From Rhodovulum sulfidophilum DSM 1374 (GTDB taxonomy: Bacteria; Pseudomonadota; Alphaproteobacteria; Rhodobacterales; Rhodobacteraceae): a stretch of DNA of 64,000 nucleotides. Shown here one piece after another: positions 26,375-34,869 of the stretch. Position numbers and translations under genes: made by a program. Numbering within the stretch: the stretch's first letter is position 1; each line of letters begins with the position of its first letter. The DNA lies in the NCBI RefSeq assembly GCF_001633165.1, contig NZ_CP015418.1, positions 1,282,501 to 1,346,500 on the forward strand. Reading direction: 5' to 3'. The notes below the pieces were generated by a model that was not told the origin of the DNA, made no database searches, and was given only the letters and a program-made list of their open reading frames with translations.

Positions 26375-26403
26375 ACTATAGCGGATTCGCGACGGAACCG
26401 CAA
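26375..26403 (-). promoter_or_regulatory. Sigma-70 type promoter of pyrG
   Basis: On the minus strand TTGCGG (26403-26398) is followed after exactly 17 bp by TATAGT (26380-26375), about 78 bp before the pyrG start. It lies downstream of the secG terminator, so pyrG has its own promoter. Confidence 0.65.
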
Positions 26404-26466
26404 CCGGACCGCAAGATGCTGGGGGGTGTTTGGCACCCGAATCAATGTGTTGTGGTGGTCTTGTCA

Positions 26467-26503
26467 AAAGCCGCAGCAGCCCGACCAAGCGGGCCCTGCG
26501 GCG
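26467..26503 (-). terminator. Rho-independent terminator of secG
   Basis: On the minus strand GCCGCAGGGCCCGC pairs imperfectly with GGGCTGCTGCGGC around a short loop and is followed by TTTT. It sits just behind the secG stop. Confidence 0.7.
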
Positions 26504-26519
26504 GAAAGGGGGCGGCGGA

Positions 26520-26894
26520 TCAGTCGGCGCGCGGCGGGGCGGCCGGCGTGTCGCTGGGAACGACCGGTGCGGGCGGCAGGAGGCCGGGTTCGGTCGCGGG
26601 CGCTTCCTGCGCGGCGCCCTCCTGTTCGGCAGCGGGCGCCGGACCTCCCAGCCGGTCGACGACCGAGGAACCGGCGGCATTCTCGGCGGCGATGATCGTC
26701 AGCGCGATGGAACTGGCGATGAAGCAGATCGCGAAAAACCACGTCAGCTTGCCCAGCGGCGTGGTCGGAGCGCGTCCGGTGATGGTGCCGCCCCCACCCA
26801 TGCCGAGCCCGCCGCCTTCGTTGCGCTGCAGCAGGACGATCCCGATGAGGCAGACGGCGAGGATCAGGTGAACGATGAGGATGACGTTTTCCAT
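26520..26894 (-). CDS. secG: Preprotein translocase subunit SecG
   Basis: Small inner-membrane component of the SecYEG channel (124 residues). Two membrane segments are seen: residues 3-22 (VILIVHLILAVCLIGIVLL) and about 50-70. Between them lies the family motif QRNEGGGLGMGGGG. The C-terminal third is a Pro/Ala/Glu-rich tail, common in alphaproteobacterial SecG. It stands alone, with a terminator behind it. Confidence 0.93.
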   Translation of the reverse strand: MENVILIVHLILAVCLIGIVLLQRNEGGGLGMGGGGTITGRAPTTPLGKLTWFFAICFIASSIALTIIAAENAAGSSVVDRLGGPAPAAEQEGAAQEAPATEPGLLPPAPVVPSDTPAAPPRAD

Positions 26895-26957
26895 ATGGAG
26901 CGGCCCCGGCTTGAACTTGGCGCGTACCTATGCCGAACGGGCCGCTCCCGCAACCCC

Positions 26958-27377
26958 TCAGGCGTTGGCGGGCTTGGCGGTCGAACGGGCCTTCTGTGCC
27001 TTTTTGGCCTGCGCCCTGATCTTGCTGGGCGAGCGCCAGCTCATGGTCGCGCCGAGGATCAGCGACAGCAGGATCGCGCAGCCCCAGATGTTGAAGCTGT
27101 TCAGCTCCAGTTGCAGCGTTCCGTTGCCGACCAGGATGTAGCCCAGGAGCGCCATGATGACGACCAGAAGGAAGAGCCCGAGCAGGCCCAGGGTGCGCAC
27201 CGCGGCGACGACATAGATCAGCAGCGCGAGGGCCAGCATCACGCCAAGACCGATGACCAGCGGCTTGCTGGTGGCGAAATTGTCCTGGGCCCAGGCGATA
27301 TAATTATATTCGGTCGGATTGTAGGTGGCGGCGAGCAGCAGGAAGGCGACCAGCCAGCGAAGCAGGAATCCGGACAT
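26958..27377 (-). CDS. DUF6524 family membrane protein (copy 2)
   Basis: Small integral membrane protein (139 residues) with four predicted helices and a Lys/Ala-rich cytoplasmic tail (KIRAQAKKAQKAR). The N-terminus FLLRWLVAFLLLAATYNPTEYNYIAW is the DUF6524 hallmark. The function of the family is unknown. It is a clear paralogue of the gene at 27530-27928 on the same strand, about 150 bp apart. It lies ahead of secG, although no functional link is established. Confidence 0.8.
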   Translation of the reverse strand: MSGFLLRWLVAFLLLAATYNPTEYNYIAWAQDNFATSKPLVIGLGVMLALALLIYVVAAVRTLGLLGLFLLVVIMALLGYILVGNGTLQLELNSFNIWGCAILLSLILGATMSWRSPSKIRAQAKKAQKARSTAKPANA

Positions 27378-27529
27378 TCATGTTCCTCCGTGATTATTTG
27401 ATGTGCCGACTCGACGGGAGTGTAACGCGGCCACCGGCGCTTGGGACGACTTTCGGGCGGCCTCATCGTCGCAGGTCAAGGGCGTTCCGGCGCCCGTCGG
27501 GCCCGTGCGGCGCAGGGTCGCGACGCCGT

Positions 27530-27928
27530 CTATTCGTCGACATCGTCGATATCGGCCTGCCCCGACAACCGTCGCCGCAGGATGCTCCAGGCCAGTCCGA
27601 CGCCCAATATGAAGGACAGCGCCAGCAGTCCGATCCAGGTGTTCAGCCCGGGATTGTCGAGCCTCAGCACCTTCCAGTCGACCAGCACCCAGAGCAGCGC
27701 CCCGACCAGCGCCGTCACCAGCGCCATGCCGAATGGCCCGATCGAGCGCAGCGTGGCGCGCAGGTAGATCACGTAGCCGGTGAACAGCACCAGTCCCGCC
27801 AGGACCACCATCGGCGTCTGGCTGTCCCAGCCCGACATCGCCCAGCGGAGGTAATTCCAGGAGGTGGGGTTGTAGGTCAGGGCCAGCAGCAGGAAGGCGA
27901 CCAGCCAGCGAAGAAACAATGCGGCCAT
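27530..27928 (-). CDS. DUF6524 family membrane protein (copy 1)
   Basis: Paralogue of the preceding entry (132 residues), sharing FLRWLVAFLLLALTYNPTSWNYLRWAM at the N-terminus, the same four-helix layout and an equivalent loop, but ending in an acidic tail (QADIDDVDE) instead of a basic one. The ATG at 27928 is preferred because it puts FLRWLVAF at the same distance from the start as in the other copy. It is divergent from purA. Confidence 0.78.
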   Translation of the reverse strand: MAALFLRWLVAFLLLALTYNPTSWNYLRWAMSGWDSQTPMVVLAGLVLFTGYVIYLRATLRSIGPFGMALVTALVGALLWVLVDWKVLRLDNPGLNTWIGLLALSFILGVGLAWSILRRRLSGQADIDDVDE

Positions 27929-28021
27929 TTCGGGCTCTCCGTTCAATCTTGTTTCAGGCGTCCCGGGTTGATTCTAGCGGCTTGGGCGGCGCTGTCGTCT
28001 AGATTTTGCCCAGATTTCGCC

Positions 28022-28049
28022 TTGCCTCGTCGCCTGAGGGGTTTATACC
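28022..28049 (+). promoter_or_regulatory. Probable sigma-70 promoter of purA
   Basis: TTGCCT (28022-28027), a 16-bp spacer and TATACC (28044-28049), 40 bp before the purA start, in the divergent gap with the DUF6524 gene. Confidence 0.5.
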
Positions 28050-28089
28050 TGCGCGGGTTTGCATTGCAGCTTCTTGAAAGGAATTGGCC

Positions 28090-29382
28090 GTGGCCAATGT
28101 CGTTGTCGTTGGCGCCCAGTGGGGCGACGAGGGAAAAGGCAAGATCGTCGACTGGCTCTCGGAACGCGCCGATGTGGTCGCGCGCTTCCAGGGCGGGCAC
28201 AATGCGGGCCATACCCTGGTCATTGACGGCACCATCTACAAGCTGAACGCGCTGCCCTCGGGTGTGGTCCGGGGCGGCAAGCTCAGCGTGATCGGCAATG
28301 GCGTCGTGCTTGACCCGTGGCATCTGGTGAAGGAGATCGAGACGATCCGCGGCCAGGGTGTCGAGGTCACGCCCGAGACGCTGATGGTTGCCGAGAACAC
28401 CCCGCTGATCCTGCCCTTCCATGGCGAGCTCGACCGGGCCCGCGAGGGTCAGAACGCGATGGCCAAGATCGGCACTACCGGCCGCGGCATCGGCCCCTGC
28501 TACGAGGACAAGGTCGGGCGCCGGGTGATCCGGGTCGCCGATCTGGCCGACGACGCCACGCTCGAGCTTCGGGTCGACCGGGCGCTGGTGCATCACAACG
28601 CGCTGCGCGCGGGGCTCGGCCTGCCCGAGATCGACCGCGACGCGCTGCTGGCCAGCCTGCGCGAGATCGCGCCCGAGATCCTGAAATACGCGGCGCCGGT
28701 CTGGAAGGTGCTGAACGAGAAGCGCCGGGCCGGCAACCGGATCCTGTTCGAAGGCGCCCAGGGCGCGCTTCTGGACATCGATTTCGGCACCTATCCCTTC
28801 GTCACCTCGTCGAACACCATCGCCGGTCAGGCTGCGACCGGCACCGGTATCGGCCCGGGCTCGATCGATTTCGTGCTGGGCATCGTCAAGGCCTATACCA
28901 CCCGCGTCGGCGAGGGCCCGTTCCCGACCGAGCTGGACGATGCCGATGGCGAGCGTCTCGGCACCCGGGGCCGCGAATTCGGCACCGTCACCGGGCGCAA
29001 GCGCCGCTGCGGCTGGTTCGACGCGGTGCTGGTGCGCCAGACCTGCGCCACCTCGGGCATGAACGGCATCGCGCTGACCAAGCTTGACGTTCTGGACGGG
29101 TTCGAGACCCTCAAGGTCTGCGTCGGCTACGAGCTTGACGGCGAACGGCTCGACCACCTGCCCACCGCCGCCGATCAGCAGGCACGCTGCACGCCGGTCT
29201 ACGAGGAACTGCCGGGCTGGCAGGAATCGACCGAGGGCGCGCGCAGCTGGGCCGATCTTCCCGCCAACGCGATCAAGTATGTGCGCCGGGTCGAAGAGCT
29301 GATCGACTGCCCGGTGGCCTTGCTGTCGACCTCGCCCGAGCGGGACGACACGATCCTCGTCACCGACCCCTTCGCCGACTGA
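28090..29382 (+). CDS. purA: Adenylosuccinate synthetase
   Basis: GTP-dependent enzyme joining IMP and aspartate in AMP synthesis (430 residues). The P-loop GDEGKGK is at 12-18, with QGGHNAGHT carrying the catalytic histidine, and [14 protein letters not shown] further on. The GTG at 28090 is chosen because it gives the conserved opening [18 protein letters not shown] and has an AAAGGA ribosome site at the right distance; a TTG two codons earlier is less likely. The next gene overlaps its stop by one base. Confidence 0.97.
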   Translation: MANVVVVGAQWGDEGKGKIVDWLSERADVVARFQGGHNAGHTLVIDGTIYKLNALPSGVVRGGKLSVIGNGVVLDPWHLVKEIETIRGQGVEVTPETLMVAENTPLILPFHGELDRAREGQNAMAKIGTTGRGIGPCYEDKVGRRVIRVADLADDATLELRVDRALVHHNALRAGLGLPEIDRDALLASLREIAPEILKYAAPVWKVLNEKRRAGNRILFEGAQGALLDIDFGTYPFVTSSNTIAGQAATGTGIGPGSIDFVLGIVKAYTTRVGEGPFPTELDDADGERLGTRGREFGTVTGRKRRCGWFDAVLVRQTCATSGMNGIALTKLDVLDGFETLKVCVGYELDGERLDHLPTAADQQARCTPVYEELPGWQESTEGARSWADLPANAIKYVRRVEELIDCPVALLSTSPERDDTILVTDPFAD

Positions 29383-29624
29383 TGGCGCTGTCCTGGAAAG
29401 CCCGCCGCCGCTGGTCGCTGGTGATCCTGCTGATCGGATTGCCGGCCTATATCGTGGTGGCCGTGAGCGTGATGAACGCGCTCGGCCGCCCGTCCTTCCT
29501 GGTCGAGCTTCTGGTCTATGTGGCGCTCGGCATCGTCTGGGCGCTGCCTTTCCGCTTTGTCTTCCGCGGCATAGGCCAGCCCGATCCCGAGGCGAAACAG
29601 GACGACCGGGACGGTCGCGACTGA
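29382..29624 (+). CDS. DUF2842 family small membrane protein
   Basis: Eighty-residue inner-membrane protein with a basic N-terminus (KARRRW), two hydrophobic helices separated by a short loop containing NALGRPSF, and a charged C-terminal tail. It matches the alphaproteobacterial DUF2842 family, which typically follows purA, as here (TGATG junction, one base shared). The function is unknown. Confidence 0.85.
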   Translation: MALSWKARRRWSLVILLIGLPAYIVVAVSVMNALGRPSFLVELLVYVALGIVWALPFRFVFRGIGQPDPEAKQDDRDGRD

Positions 29625-29643
29625 GCTTTCGGGTGGCGACCGC

Positions 29644-31161
29644 TCAGGCGGTGCGGTTGGCACCCGCCGCCTGTGGCGGGGCCGCGGCCTCGTCCAGCGC
29701 GAACTGGCCGCGCCCGACCCTCCGGAACCGCCCGTCGCGAAGATGCCGCCCGAAGGCGCGCAGCATCTCCTCGCGCTCGAACCCGTCACCGGCAACGCTC
29801 CGTGCCAGTTCGATAAGCTGCGGTCGCGTGAACCGGGACGCCCCTTCCTGCCCATCTGCCTGTCTTGTCAGATAGGCTGCGGCTGCGGCCAGCAGGCCCG
29901 TCAGGTCGGCGGGGTCGTGACCGGCGGTCGCGGCGGCAAAGCCCTTCAGCCGGGCCTCGGTCATCGGCAGGATCGGCGCGTCGAGCCGCAGCGCCTCCGG
30001 GCTTGCCTTGTCCTTGCCGCTGGGGGCGGTCGCCAGCCCGGTCTTGGCTCCGGTCTCCGGGGCGGGCCGGTCGATGCGCTGTTCGGTGACCAGAATGAGC
30101 GGCGCCAGTCGGTTGCCGTCGCCCGTCGGCGGCGTCTTGCGATCGCCGCGCACGACCTCGGCCAGAGCCTGGCGATAGGGGCGCATATGGCTGTCATCGT
30201 CGCGCCGGAGCCGCTTGTCGACCCGGCGTTCGGCGACGGTGGCGGCGACGGCCGCCTTCAGATGCGCGATCGAGGCCTGGCGGCGCCGTTGTTCGGCGCC
30301 GGCGAGCTTGGTGTTGGCCTCGTCGAGAAGCCGCTGCAATGCGAGCTCGTGATCGGCAAGATCGGCCGAGCGGCTGCGCGCCGGGGCCGGATCGGTCAGC
30401 CGGACCGTCGCGGCAGCGGCCGCCCCGGCTTCGTCAGTCTCGGCCGGTTGCAGACCGGGGGCGGACTGTTCCGCATCCTCGTCGGGGGGGCGGGTCGCGC
30501 TCAGATCGTCGCGCCGCAGCTTCAGCACCCGGGCGCGGGGCGGCGATGGCGGGGCCGTCCCGGCGCCGGGATGCGGGGGCATCTCGCTGTCGGCGGCGCG
30601 ATCCCGGTTTTCCCGGTCGTCCAAAGAAGGAGCTGCGGCCTCCTCAGAGGCAGTCATCTCCGTCTTCCGGGCCTCCGGTGGACCGTCCGGAGGGGATGGC
30701 TCGCGTGTCGCGCCGTGAGTATCGCTTTCGTCTGTCTCGTCCTCGAACCCGGCATCGGCAAGCTCGGCATTGGCGGCGCGGGCGGTTTCGACGGCGGCGC
30801 GGATGCGGGCCAGCTTGGCGGCGACAGAGTCCGGCTCGTCGATGCGGGGGGGCTGTACGCTCGGGGGCGGAGCTCCCGGAGCGGGAGAGGAGGCCCTCCC
30901 CTCCAGCGCGCCCGAGCGCAGCACCATCCCGTCAAGCTCGACGCGGGTTTCGACCCGGTGACGGACCTCGCGCTCGGCGATCCGCTGCAGCGTTTCGGCA
31001 TCGGGCGGGGGCGGCTCGGCGCCGAAATACCTGTCCTCCGCGGCGAGGTCGCGGAAATATTCGGTGATCTTCTTCATCATGCCGAAGGAATCCTCGAACC
31101 CCTCCAGCTTGCAGGAGAAAGCTCCATAGGACACCGTCAGGACCTTTGGCGGGCCAACCAT
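29644..31161 (-). CDS. Large uncharacterised protein with conserved N-terminal motif and disordered middle
   Basis: Predicted cytosolic protein of 505 residues without signal peptide or membrane segment. The N-terminal part ([20 protein letters not shown], then [18 protein letters not shown]) looks compact and resembles a conserved Rhodobacterales protein of unknown role. Residues of roughly 90-270 are Pro/Ala/Glu/Asp-rich and probably disordered. A helical, possibly coiled region containing [25 protein letters not shown] follows. The C-terminal about 90 residues ([37 protein letters not shown]) form a small helical domain resembling a winged or helical adaptor. It is divergent from thiN. I do not recognise a function. 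Confidence 0.7.
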   Translation of the reverse strand: MVGPPKVLTVSYGAFSCKLEGFEDSFGMMKKITEYFRDLAAEDRYFGAEPPPPDAETLQRIAEREVRHRVETRVELDGMVLRSGALEGRASSPAPGAPPPSVQPPRIDEPDSVAAKLARIRAAVETARAANAELADAGFEDETDESDTHGATREPSPPDGPPEARKTEMTASEEAAAPSLDDRENRDRAADSEMPPHPGAGTAPPSPPRARVLKLRRDDLSATRPPDEDAEQSAPGLQPAETDEAGAAAAATVRLTDPAPARSRSADLADHELALQRLLDEANTKLAGAEQRRRQASIAHLKAAVAATVAERRVDKRLRRDDDSHMRPYRQALAEVVRGDRKTPPTGDGNRLAPLILVTEQRIDRPAPETGAKTGLATAPSGKDKASPEALRLDAPILPMTEARLKGFAAATAGHDPADLTGLLAAAAAYLTRQADGQEGASRFTRPQLIELARSVAGDGFEREEMLRAFGRHLRDGRFRRVGRGQFALDEAAAPPQAAGANRTA

Positions 31162-31301
31162 CCGAAACTCGCTTTCTCCTCGAACAGCAGGTGCTTATGT
31201 TGACATAGTGCGGTTCCAGATGATGAACAGAAAGCGGAATTTTCAAGATTTTTCCGCTATTCACGGGACGGCCGCTAAATTTCCGCTGCAAGGTTGCCGC
31301 A

Positions 31302-31985
31302 ATGACAACACATATCGTCCATCATTCTGACAAGATCACCCTGCTCGGCGGGGCCACGGTCGATCCGGCGCATTTGAGACGGGCGCTGGAGATCGCCCCG
31401 GCGCTGGTGGCCGCCGATGGCGGGGCGGATGCGGCGCTGGCGGCGGGCTGCTTGCCCGAGGCGGTGATCGGCGATTTCGACTCGATCTCGGACGCGGCGA
31501 GGGCGGCAATCCCGGACGACCGCCAGTATCGGGTGACCGAACAGGACAGCACCGATTTCGAGAAATGCCTGCGCCATGTCGCGGCGCGGCTGGTCCTCGG
31601 GCTCGGTTTTCTCGGCGACCGGTTCGATCACGGCCTGGCGGCGCTGAATGCACTGGTCCGCAACCATGAGCGGCGCTGTCTGCTGATCGGCGATGACGAC
31701 ATCTGTTTTCACTGTCCGCCGGACCTGGCGCTCGAGCTGCCCGAGGGGATGCGCTTCTCGCTGTTTCCGATGAGGCCGGTGCGGGGCGTCAGCGAGGGGC
31801 TGCACTGGCCCATCGACGGGCTCGATTTCGCACCGGGCGGCCGGATCGGCACTTCGAACCGCGTATCGGGGCCGGTGCGTCTGAGGATGGAGGCGCCTGG
31901 CATGGCGGTGATCCTGCCGGTCGAGGCGCTCGACACGGCGGTCGCCGCGCTCATGCCGCCGATGGTAGTGGCCGCGTCGGGCTGA
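31302..31985 (+). CDS. thiN: Thiamine pyrophosphokinase
   Basis: Transfers pyrophosphate from ATP to thiamine (227 residues). The catalytic-domain marks are LVAADGGADAAL and AVIGDFDSISD, then EQDSTDFEKCL, all characteristic of TPK, and a beta-rich thiamine-binding C-terminal domain (SLFPMRPVRGVSEGLHWPI). It allows use of imported or salvaged thiamine. It is transcribed away from the 505-residue unknown gene; a decayed transporter gene converges on its end. Confidence 0.92.
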   Translation: MTTHIVHHSDKITLLGGATVDPAHLRRALEIAPALVAADGGADAALAAGCLPEAVIGDFDSISDAARAAIPDDRQYRVTEQDSTDFEKCLRHVAARLVLGLGFLGDRFDHGLAALNALVRNHERRCLLIGDDDICFHCPPDLALELPEGMRFSLFPMRPVRGVSEGLHWPIDGLDFAPGGRIGTSNRVSGPVRLRMEAPGMAVILPVEALDTAVAALMPPMVVAASG

Positions 31986-32018
31986 GCCGGGGCGCGCGCA
32001 GGAAAAGGTCGAGCCCCA

Positions 32019-32580
32019 TTGATGATGGCGATCCTGGCTTGCAGCACCACCGGCGGCGTCCGCTGCGCGATCTGTCGCGTCATGGCCATGTAGGGGGTAA
32101 GGCACAAGGCGGTCGCAAGCGATGGCAGCGCTACCGAGCCGAAGGCGTCGAAGCCGGAGCAGATCACCTGCATGGCACCGTAAATCCGATGGCCGAAGCA
32201 AGTATTCGGCGCCAGCCGACGGCTTCTTCGAGGGAAAACGCGCCGGGCATGATCAGGATCAAGGGCCCGATGAAGAAGGTCGCGGTGGCCTCGGCCAGCG
32301 GTATCTCGCGGAGGGCGGCGAAGAGGGTGCCGGTTGCGCAGAGGATCAGACCGGTCCGGGCCAGATGCGGCGCGGTCTCGCGCGGGGCGGGCCGGGTGGC
32401 CTGTCTGCGGATCTGCCTGACGAACTGGCCTACCGCCAGCAGGATCAGGACCTGCTGGCCGAAGCGGGCGGCGGCGATCTGGTTGACCGGGAGCTTGGCC
32501 GGGGCGCGCTTGGCGAAGCTGTCCATCCCCGGGGCGGTGACGGTGAAGCCGGTCGTCAGAAGGATGCCGGGCCGGATACG
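32019..32580 (-). pseudogene. Decayed EamA/DMT-family transporter gene
   Basis: The minus strand encodes a DMT permease half: RPGILLTTGFTVTAPGMDS, then KLPVNQIAAARFGQQVL, then LREIPLAEATATFFIGPLIL and AVGWRRILASAIGFT. Near 32180 one base is missing and the protein continues in another frame as ICSGFDAFGSVALPSL and YMAMTRQIAQRTPPVVLQ, the expected next section of an EamA protein. Homology ends near 32019, so the last third is lost as well. No good start codon exists at the 5' side. A frameshift plus truncation makes it a pseudogene. Confidence 0.82.
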
Positions 32581-32700
32581 GTCGACGTTTTGGCCGATCC
32601 GGCCGATCCGGGCGCAGCGACGGCCCGGCGTCCGGCGGTTTTGGGAAGGTTGCCTGTTTCCTGGGGGGGCCGTGCCGCAGCGCTTCGGGGTGGCGGCAGT

Positions 32701-33234
32701 TCAGGTGGCCCGGGCGAGAACGAGGCTTTCGGCGGTCGAGAGCCCGGTCGGGGCGGGATGCGCAGCGGCCTGGAAGGCCTCGAGCCTGGCAAGAAAGGCC
32801 TCGCGCCATTCGGTCGGGGTGCCTGCGCGCCGCGCATGGGCAAGCTGGTCGCGGTTGACCGAGATCAGGTCCATCGGCTGGGTATAGTCCGGGTGGCGGG
32901 CCTCGATCCCTGCGGATTGGATGGCCTCGACCAGATGCGACTGGAATTTCTCGCCATAGGTTTCGAGCCCCAGCAGAAAGTCGAAATCGTCGAAGCCGGC
33001 ATCGCGAAGCTGCTCTGCCATGGTGTCGATCTCACGCGGCGAGATGCTGGTCGTGTCGTGGCGGGCGAAGATATCGGCAATGGCCGCAGCGCCATGCGGG
33101 CGAGCCCTGGGGCCCATCTCCCCGGTTTCGGCGACCTCCTTCTCGAAGTCGGGCGAGCGGATACCGGCCATGTCCGCCTCGCGGGAATAGGTGGCGTTCC
33201 GTTGGGCGAAGGCAGTGTTGCCATGAATGTTCAT
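32701..33234 (-). CDS. Conserved hypothetical protein, mostly helical
   Basis: Soluble protein of 177 residues with no signal peptide. It opens MNIHGNTAFAQRNATYSREA, has an acidic central part (EIDTMAEQLRDAGFDDFDFLLGLETYGEKF) and ends in an amphipathic helix (EWREAFLARLEAFQAAAH). The ATG at 33234 is chosen because sequence upstream in frame lacks coding character. It lies at the left edge of a group of stress-type genes and may belong to it. I do not recognise the family. Confidence 0.6.
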   Translation of the reverse strand: MNIHGNTAFAQRNATYSREADMAGIRSPDFEKEVAETGEMGPRARPHGAAAIADIFARHDTTSISPREIDTMAEQLRDAGFDDFDFLLGLETYGEKFQSHLVEAIQSAGIEARHPDYTQPMDLISVNRDQLAHARRAGTPTEWREAFLARLEAFQAAAHPAPTGLSTAESLVLARAT

Positions 33235-33341
33235 CGCGCCTGTCTCCTCGGATATTATGGGCCCAATCATGACAGCGCCGGGTGAAGAGAAAGCTAACGC
33301 TCTCAGGCGGGGCCCGGGCTGGTAAGTCGGCCCATGGAAAA

Positions 33342-33364
33342 GGGGCCGCAAATTTGCGGCCCCC
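33342..33364 (-). terminator. Rho-independent terminator of the PRC-barrel gene
   Basis: The perfect inverted repeat GGGGCCGCAAATTTGCGGCCCC is followed on the minus strand by TTTT. It lies 27 bp behind the stop of the PRC-barrel gene. Confidence 0.85.
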
Positions 33365-33390
33365 GGTGGTTCAGTCTTTCCTTGTCGCTA

Positions 33391-34248
33391 TCAGCCCGTC
33401 CACTCGGGCAGGCTCTTCAGCGTGTCCTTGGTCTGGACGGTCGAGACCTTCAGCGCGCCATCCTCGTCATGCGAAAGCTCGAGCTCGCCATAGGCCAGCT
33501 GGACCTGCTTCGAACCGATGCCGAGGAAGCCGCCCACATCGACGATCACCTTGTCGATGCGCCCGTCATCGGTCAGCACCAGTTCGCCGATCTTGCCGAT
33601 CCGCTCGCCATTGGCGCCGATCAGGGTATGACCCTGCAGATCCTCGGCGGTCAGTTCGGCGCGTTCGGATTCGGTCAGCGGGGTGCCAAGGTTCATGCTG
33701 TCATCCGTGTCCCCGGCTGCGGCCATGTCGGAGCCTTCCGCGCCCGGTTCGATCCGGCTCTCGGACGAAGCATGCTGGTTGCCCGATCCGAGGAAGTCGC
33801 CCTCGGTATCCATCGCGGTGCGGTCATAGGCTTCCTTGCCCTCGAGGGTCGACGGATCGCCCTGGAACAGGACGAAGTACTCGCCCTGGTCATCGGAATC
33901 CGGCGCGAATTCGAGGCTGTCCATCTGCAGCGCGACTTCGCGTTCGCCCATGCCGAGGAAGCCGCCGATATCGGCGATCACGGCGTTTACCGTCCCGCTG
34001 TCGTCGATATAGACGTCGCCGATCTCGCCCACGTCTTCCCAGCTGTCGGGGGCGTCGGTCAGATCGGTCATCGACAGGCCGTCAGCTTCGCCGGTCGCGA
34101 CATAGATGCGCTTGCCGATCAGGGTGTCGGCGCTCATCGACTGGCCCGCTACCTCGACATCCGGGGCGGACGCGGCCCCCTGGCTCTGGGCGAGAACGGG
34201 CATGGCCACGAGAGTGGCAAGGGCGGTGGTCGCAAGAATACGTTTCAT
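33391..34248 (-). CDS. Exported protein with two PRC-barrel domains
   Basis: Protein of 285 residues with a signal peptide at about 1-20 (MKRILATTALATLVAMPVLA). Two PRC-barrel repeats follow: the first around residues 40-120 (IGKRIYVATGEADG to AVIADIGGFLGMGEREVAL), the second around 205-275 (LIGANGERIGKIGELVLTDDG to KVIVDVGGFLGIGSKQVQL). The linker is acidic and low in complexity. PRC-barrel proteins of this exported type are frequent members of alphaproteobacterial stress regulons. An EcfG-like promoter with one mismatch lies 55 bp upstream and a terminator follows. Confidence 0.88.
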   Translation of the reverse strand: MKRILATTALATLVAMPVLAQSQGAASAPDVEVAGQSMSADTLIGKRIYVATGEADGLSMTDLTDAPDSWEDVGEIGDVYIDDSGTVNAVIADIGGFLGMGEREVALQMDSLEFAPDSDDQGEYFVLFQGDPSTLEGKEAYDRTAMDTEGDFLGSGNQHASSESRIEPGAEGSDMAAAGDTDDSMNLGTPLTESERAELTAEDLQGHTLIGANGERIGKIGELVLTDDGRIDKVIVDVGGFLGIGSKQVQLAYGELELSHDEDGALKVSTVQTKDTLKSLPEWTG

Positions 34249-34302
34249 CTCTGAACCTCCTTGATGTGGCGGTGCCGGCCGGCTCCGCTTCCATGCTCCC
34301 CC

Positions 34303-34327
34303 AACGTGGATGGGGGCAGGAAGTTTC
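34303..34327 (-). promoter_or_regulatory. EcfG-like promoter (one mismatch) before the PRC-barrel gene
   Basis: On the minus strand GAAAC (34327-34323), 16 bp, then CGTT (34306-34303) continuing as CGTTGG. The EcfG consensus is GGAAC-N16/17-CGTT, so only the second base of the -35 differs. It is 55 bp from the start codon, a normal distance. Confidence 0.45.
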
Positions 34328-34360
34328 GTTATTTGACCTAAAAAACGTCACAGTTCGGCG

Positions 34361-34385
34361 GGAACCTGCCTGTTCTCTGTGCGTT
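34361..34385 (+). promoter_or_regulatory. EcfG-like promoter before the PLDc_N/phospholipase D genes
   Basis: GGAAC (34361-34365), 16 bp, CGTT (34382-34385), a full match to the alphaproteobacterial general-stress consensus. It would give a leader of about 260 nt before the PLDc_N gene, which includes the 16-bp repeats. Confidence 0.5.
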
Positions 34386-34575
34386 CCTGCGCGCCCGTTC
34401 CGATTTAGCGCAATTTCATGCGGCCTTCCTGCCGCCGCCCTGTATCGGCTTGGGGGATCGGCCGCAGCCATGCAGCTGCCGGGCCCGGCCTGCATCGGCG
34501 GCAAAGGGAGATCGCGGAACCGCGGCGACCCGCGGGGCGTTTACCGGAGACTGGGCATTTACCGAAGACATCGCC

Positions 34576-34632
34576 TCGGACCAATACGGCTTCGGACCAA
34601 CAGAGTTTCGTGCCAACTGGGCTTCGGGCCAA
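34576..34632. repeat. Four direct repeats with exact 16-bp period
   Basis: The core TCGGACCAA occurs at 34576 and 34592 and with one or two changes (TCGTGCCAA, TCGGGCCAA) at 34608 and 34624, always exactly 16 bp apart. The array ends 20 bp before the PLDc_N start, next to its ribosome site. The period is not a multiple of three, so it is not a coding repeat. Confidence 0.85.
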
Positions 34633-34652
34633 CGCAGAAAGGAACAACCGTC

Positions 34653-34838
34653 ATGGAAGTCACAGGGATCGGCGGTCTCATCGTCCTCGTCCTCGATATC
34701 TGGGCCATCGTGTCGGTCCTGAATTCGGGCACGGGGACCGGCAACAAGGTGCTCTGGATCCTGCTGGTCCTGCTCCTGCCGCTGGTCGGGTTCATCATCT
34801 GGCTGATCGCGGGGCCGCGCTCTGCCTCCGTGCGCTGA
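34653..34838 (+). CDS. PLDc_N-domain small membrane protein
   Basis: Sixty-one-residue inner-membrane protein with two hydrophobic helices: residues 7-24 (GGLIVLVLDIWAIVSVLN) and about 32-53 (KVLWILLVLLLPLVGFIIWLI). The ending WLIAGPR matches the PLD nuclease N-terminal (PLDc_N) family. An AGAAAGGA ribosome site precedes the ATG at 34653. It is followed 31 bp later by a phospholipase D-like gene, consistent with the family name, and both probably depend on the stress-type promoter upstream. Confidence 0.85.
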   Translation: MEVTGIGGLIVLVLDIWAIVSVLNSGTGTGNKVLWILLVLLLPLVGFIIWLIAGPRSASVR

Positions 34839-34869
34839 GCCCGGGACGAGGCCGCGCAAAGCCGACAGC

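Noticed and set aside
34576..34632. Iteron-type replication origin
   Set aside because: Only four short repeats, with no DnaA boxes or replication gene nearby; a regulatory or slippage origin is more likely.
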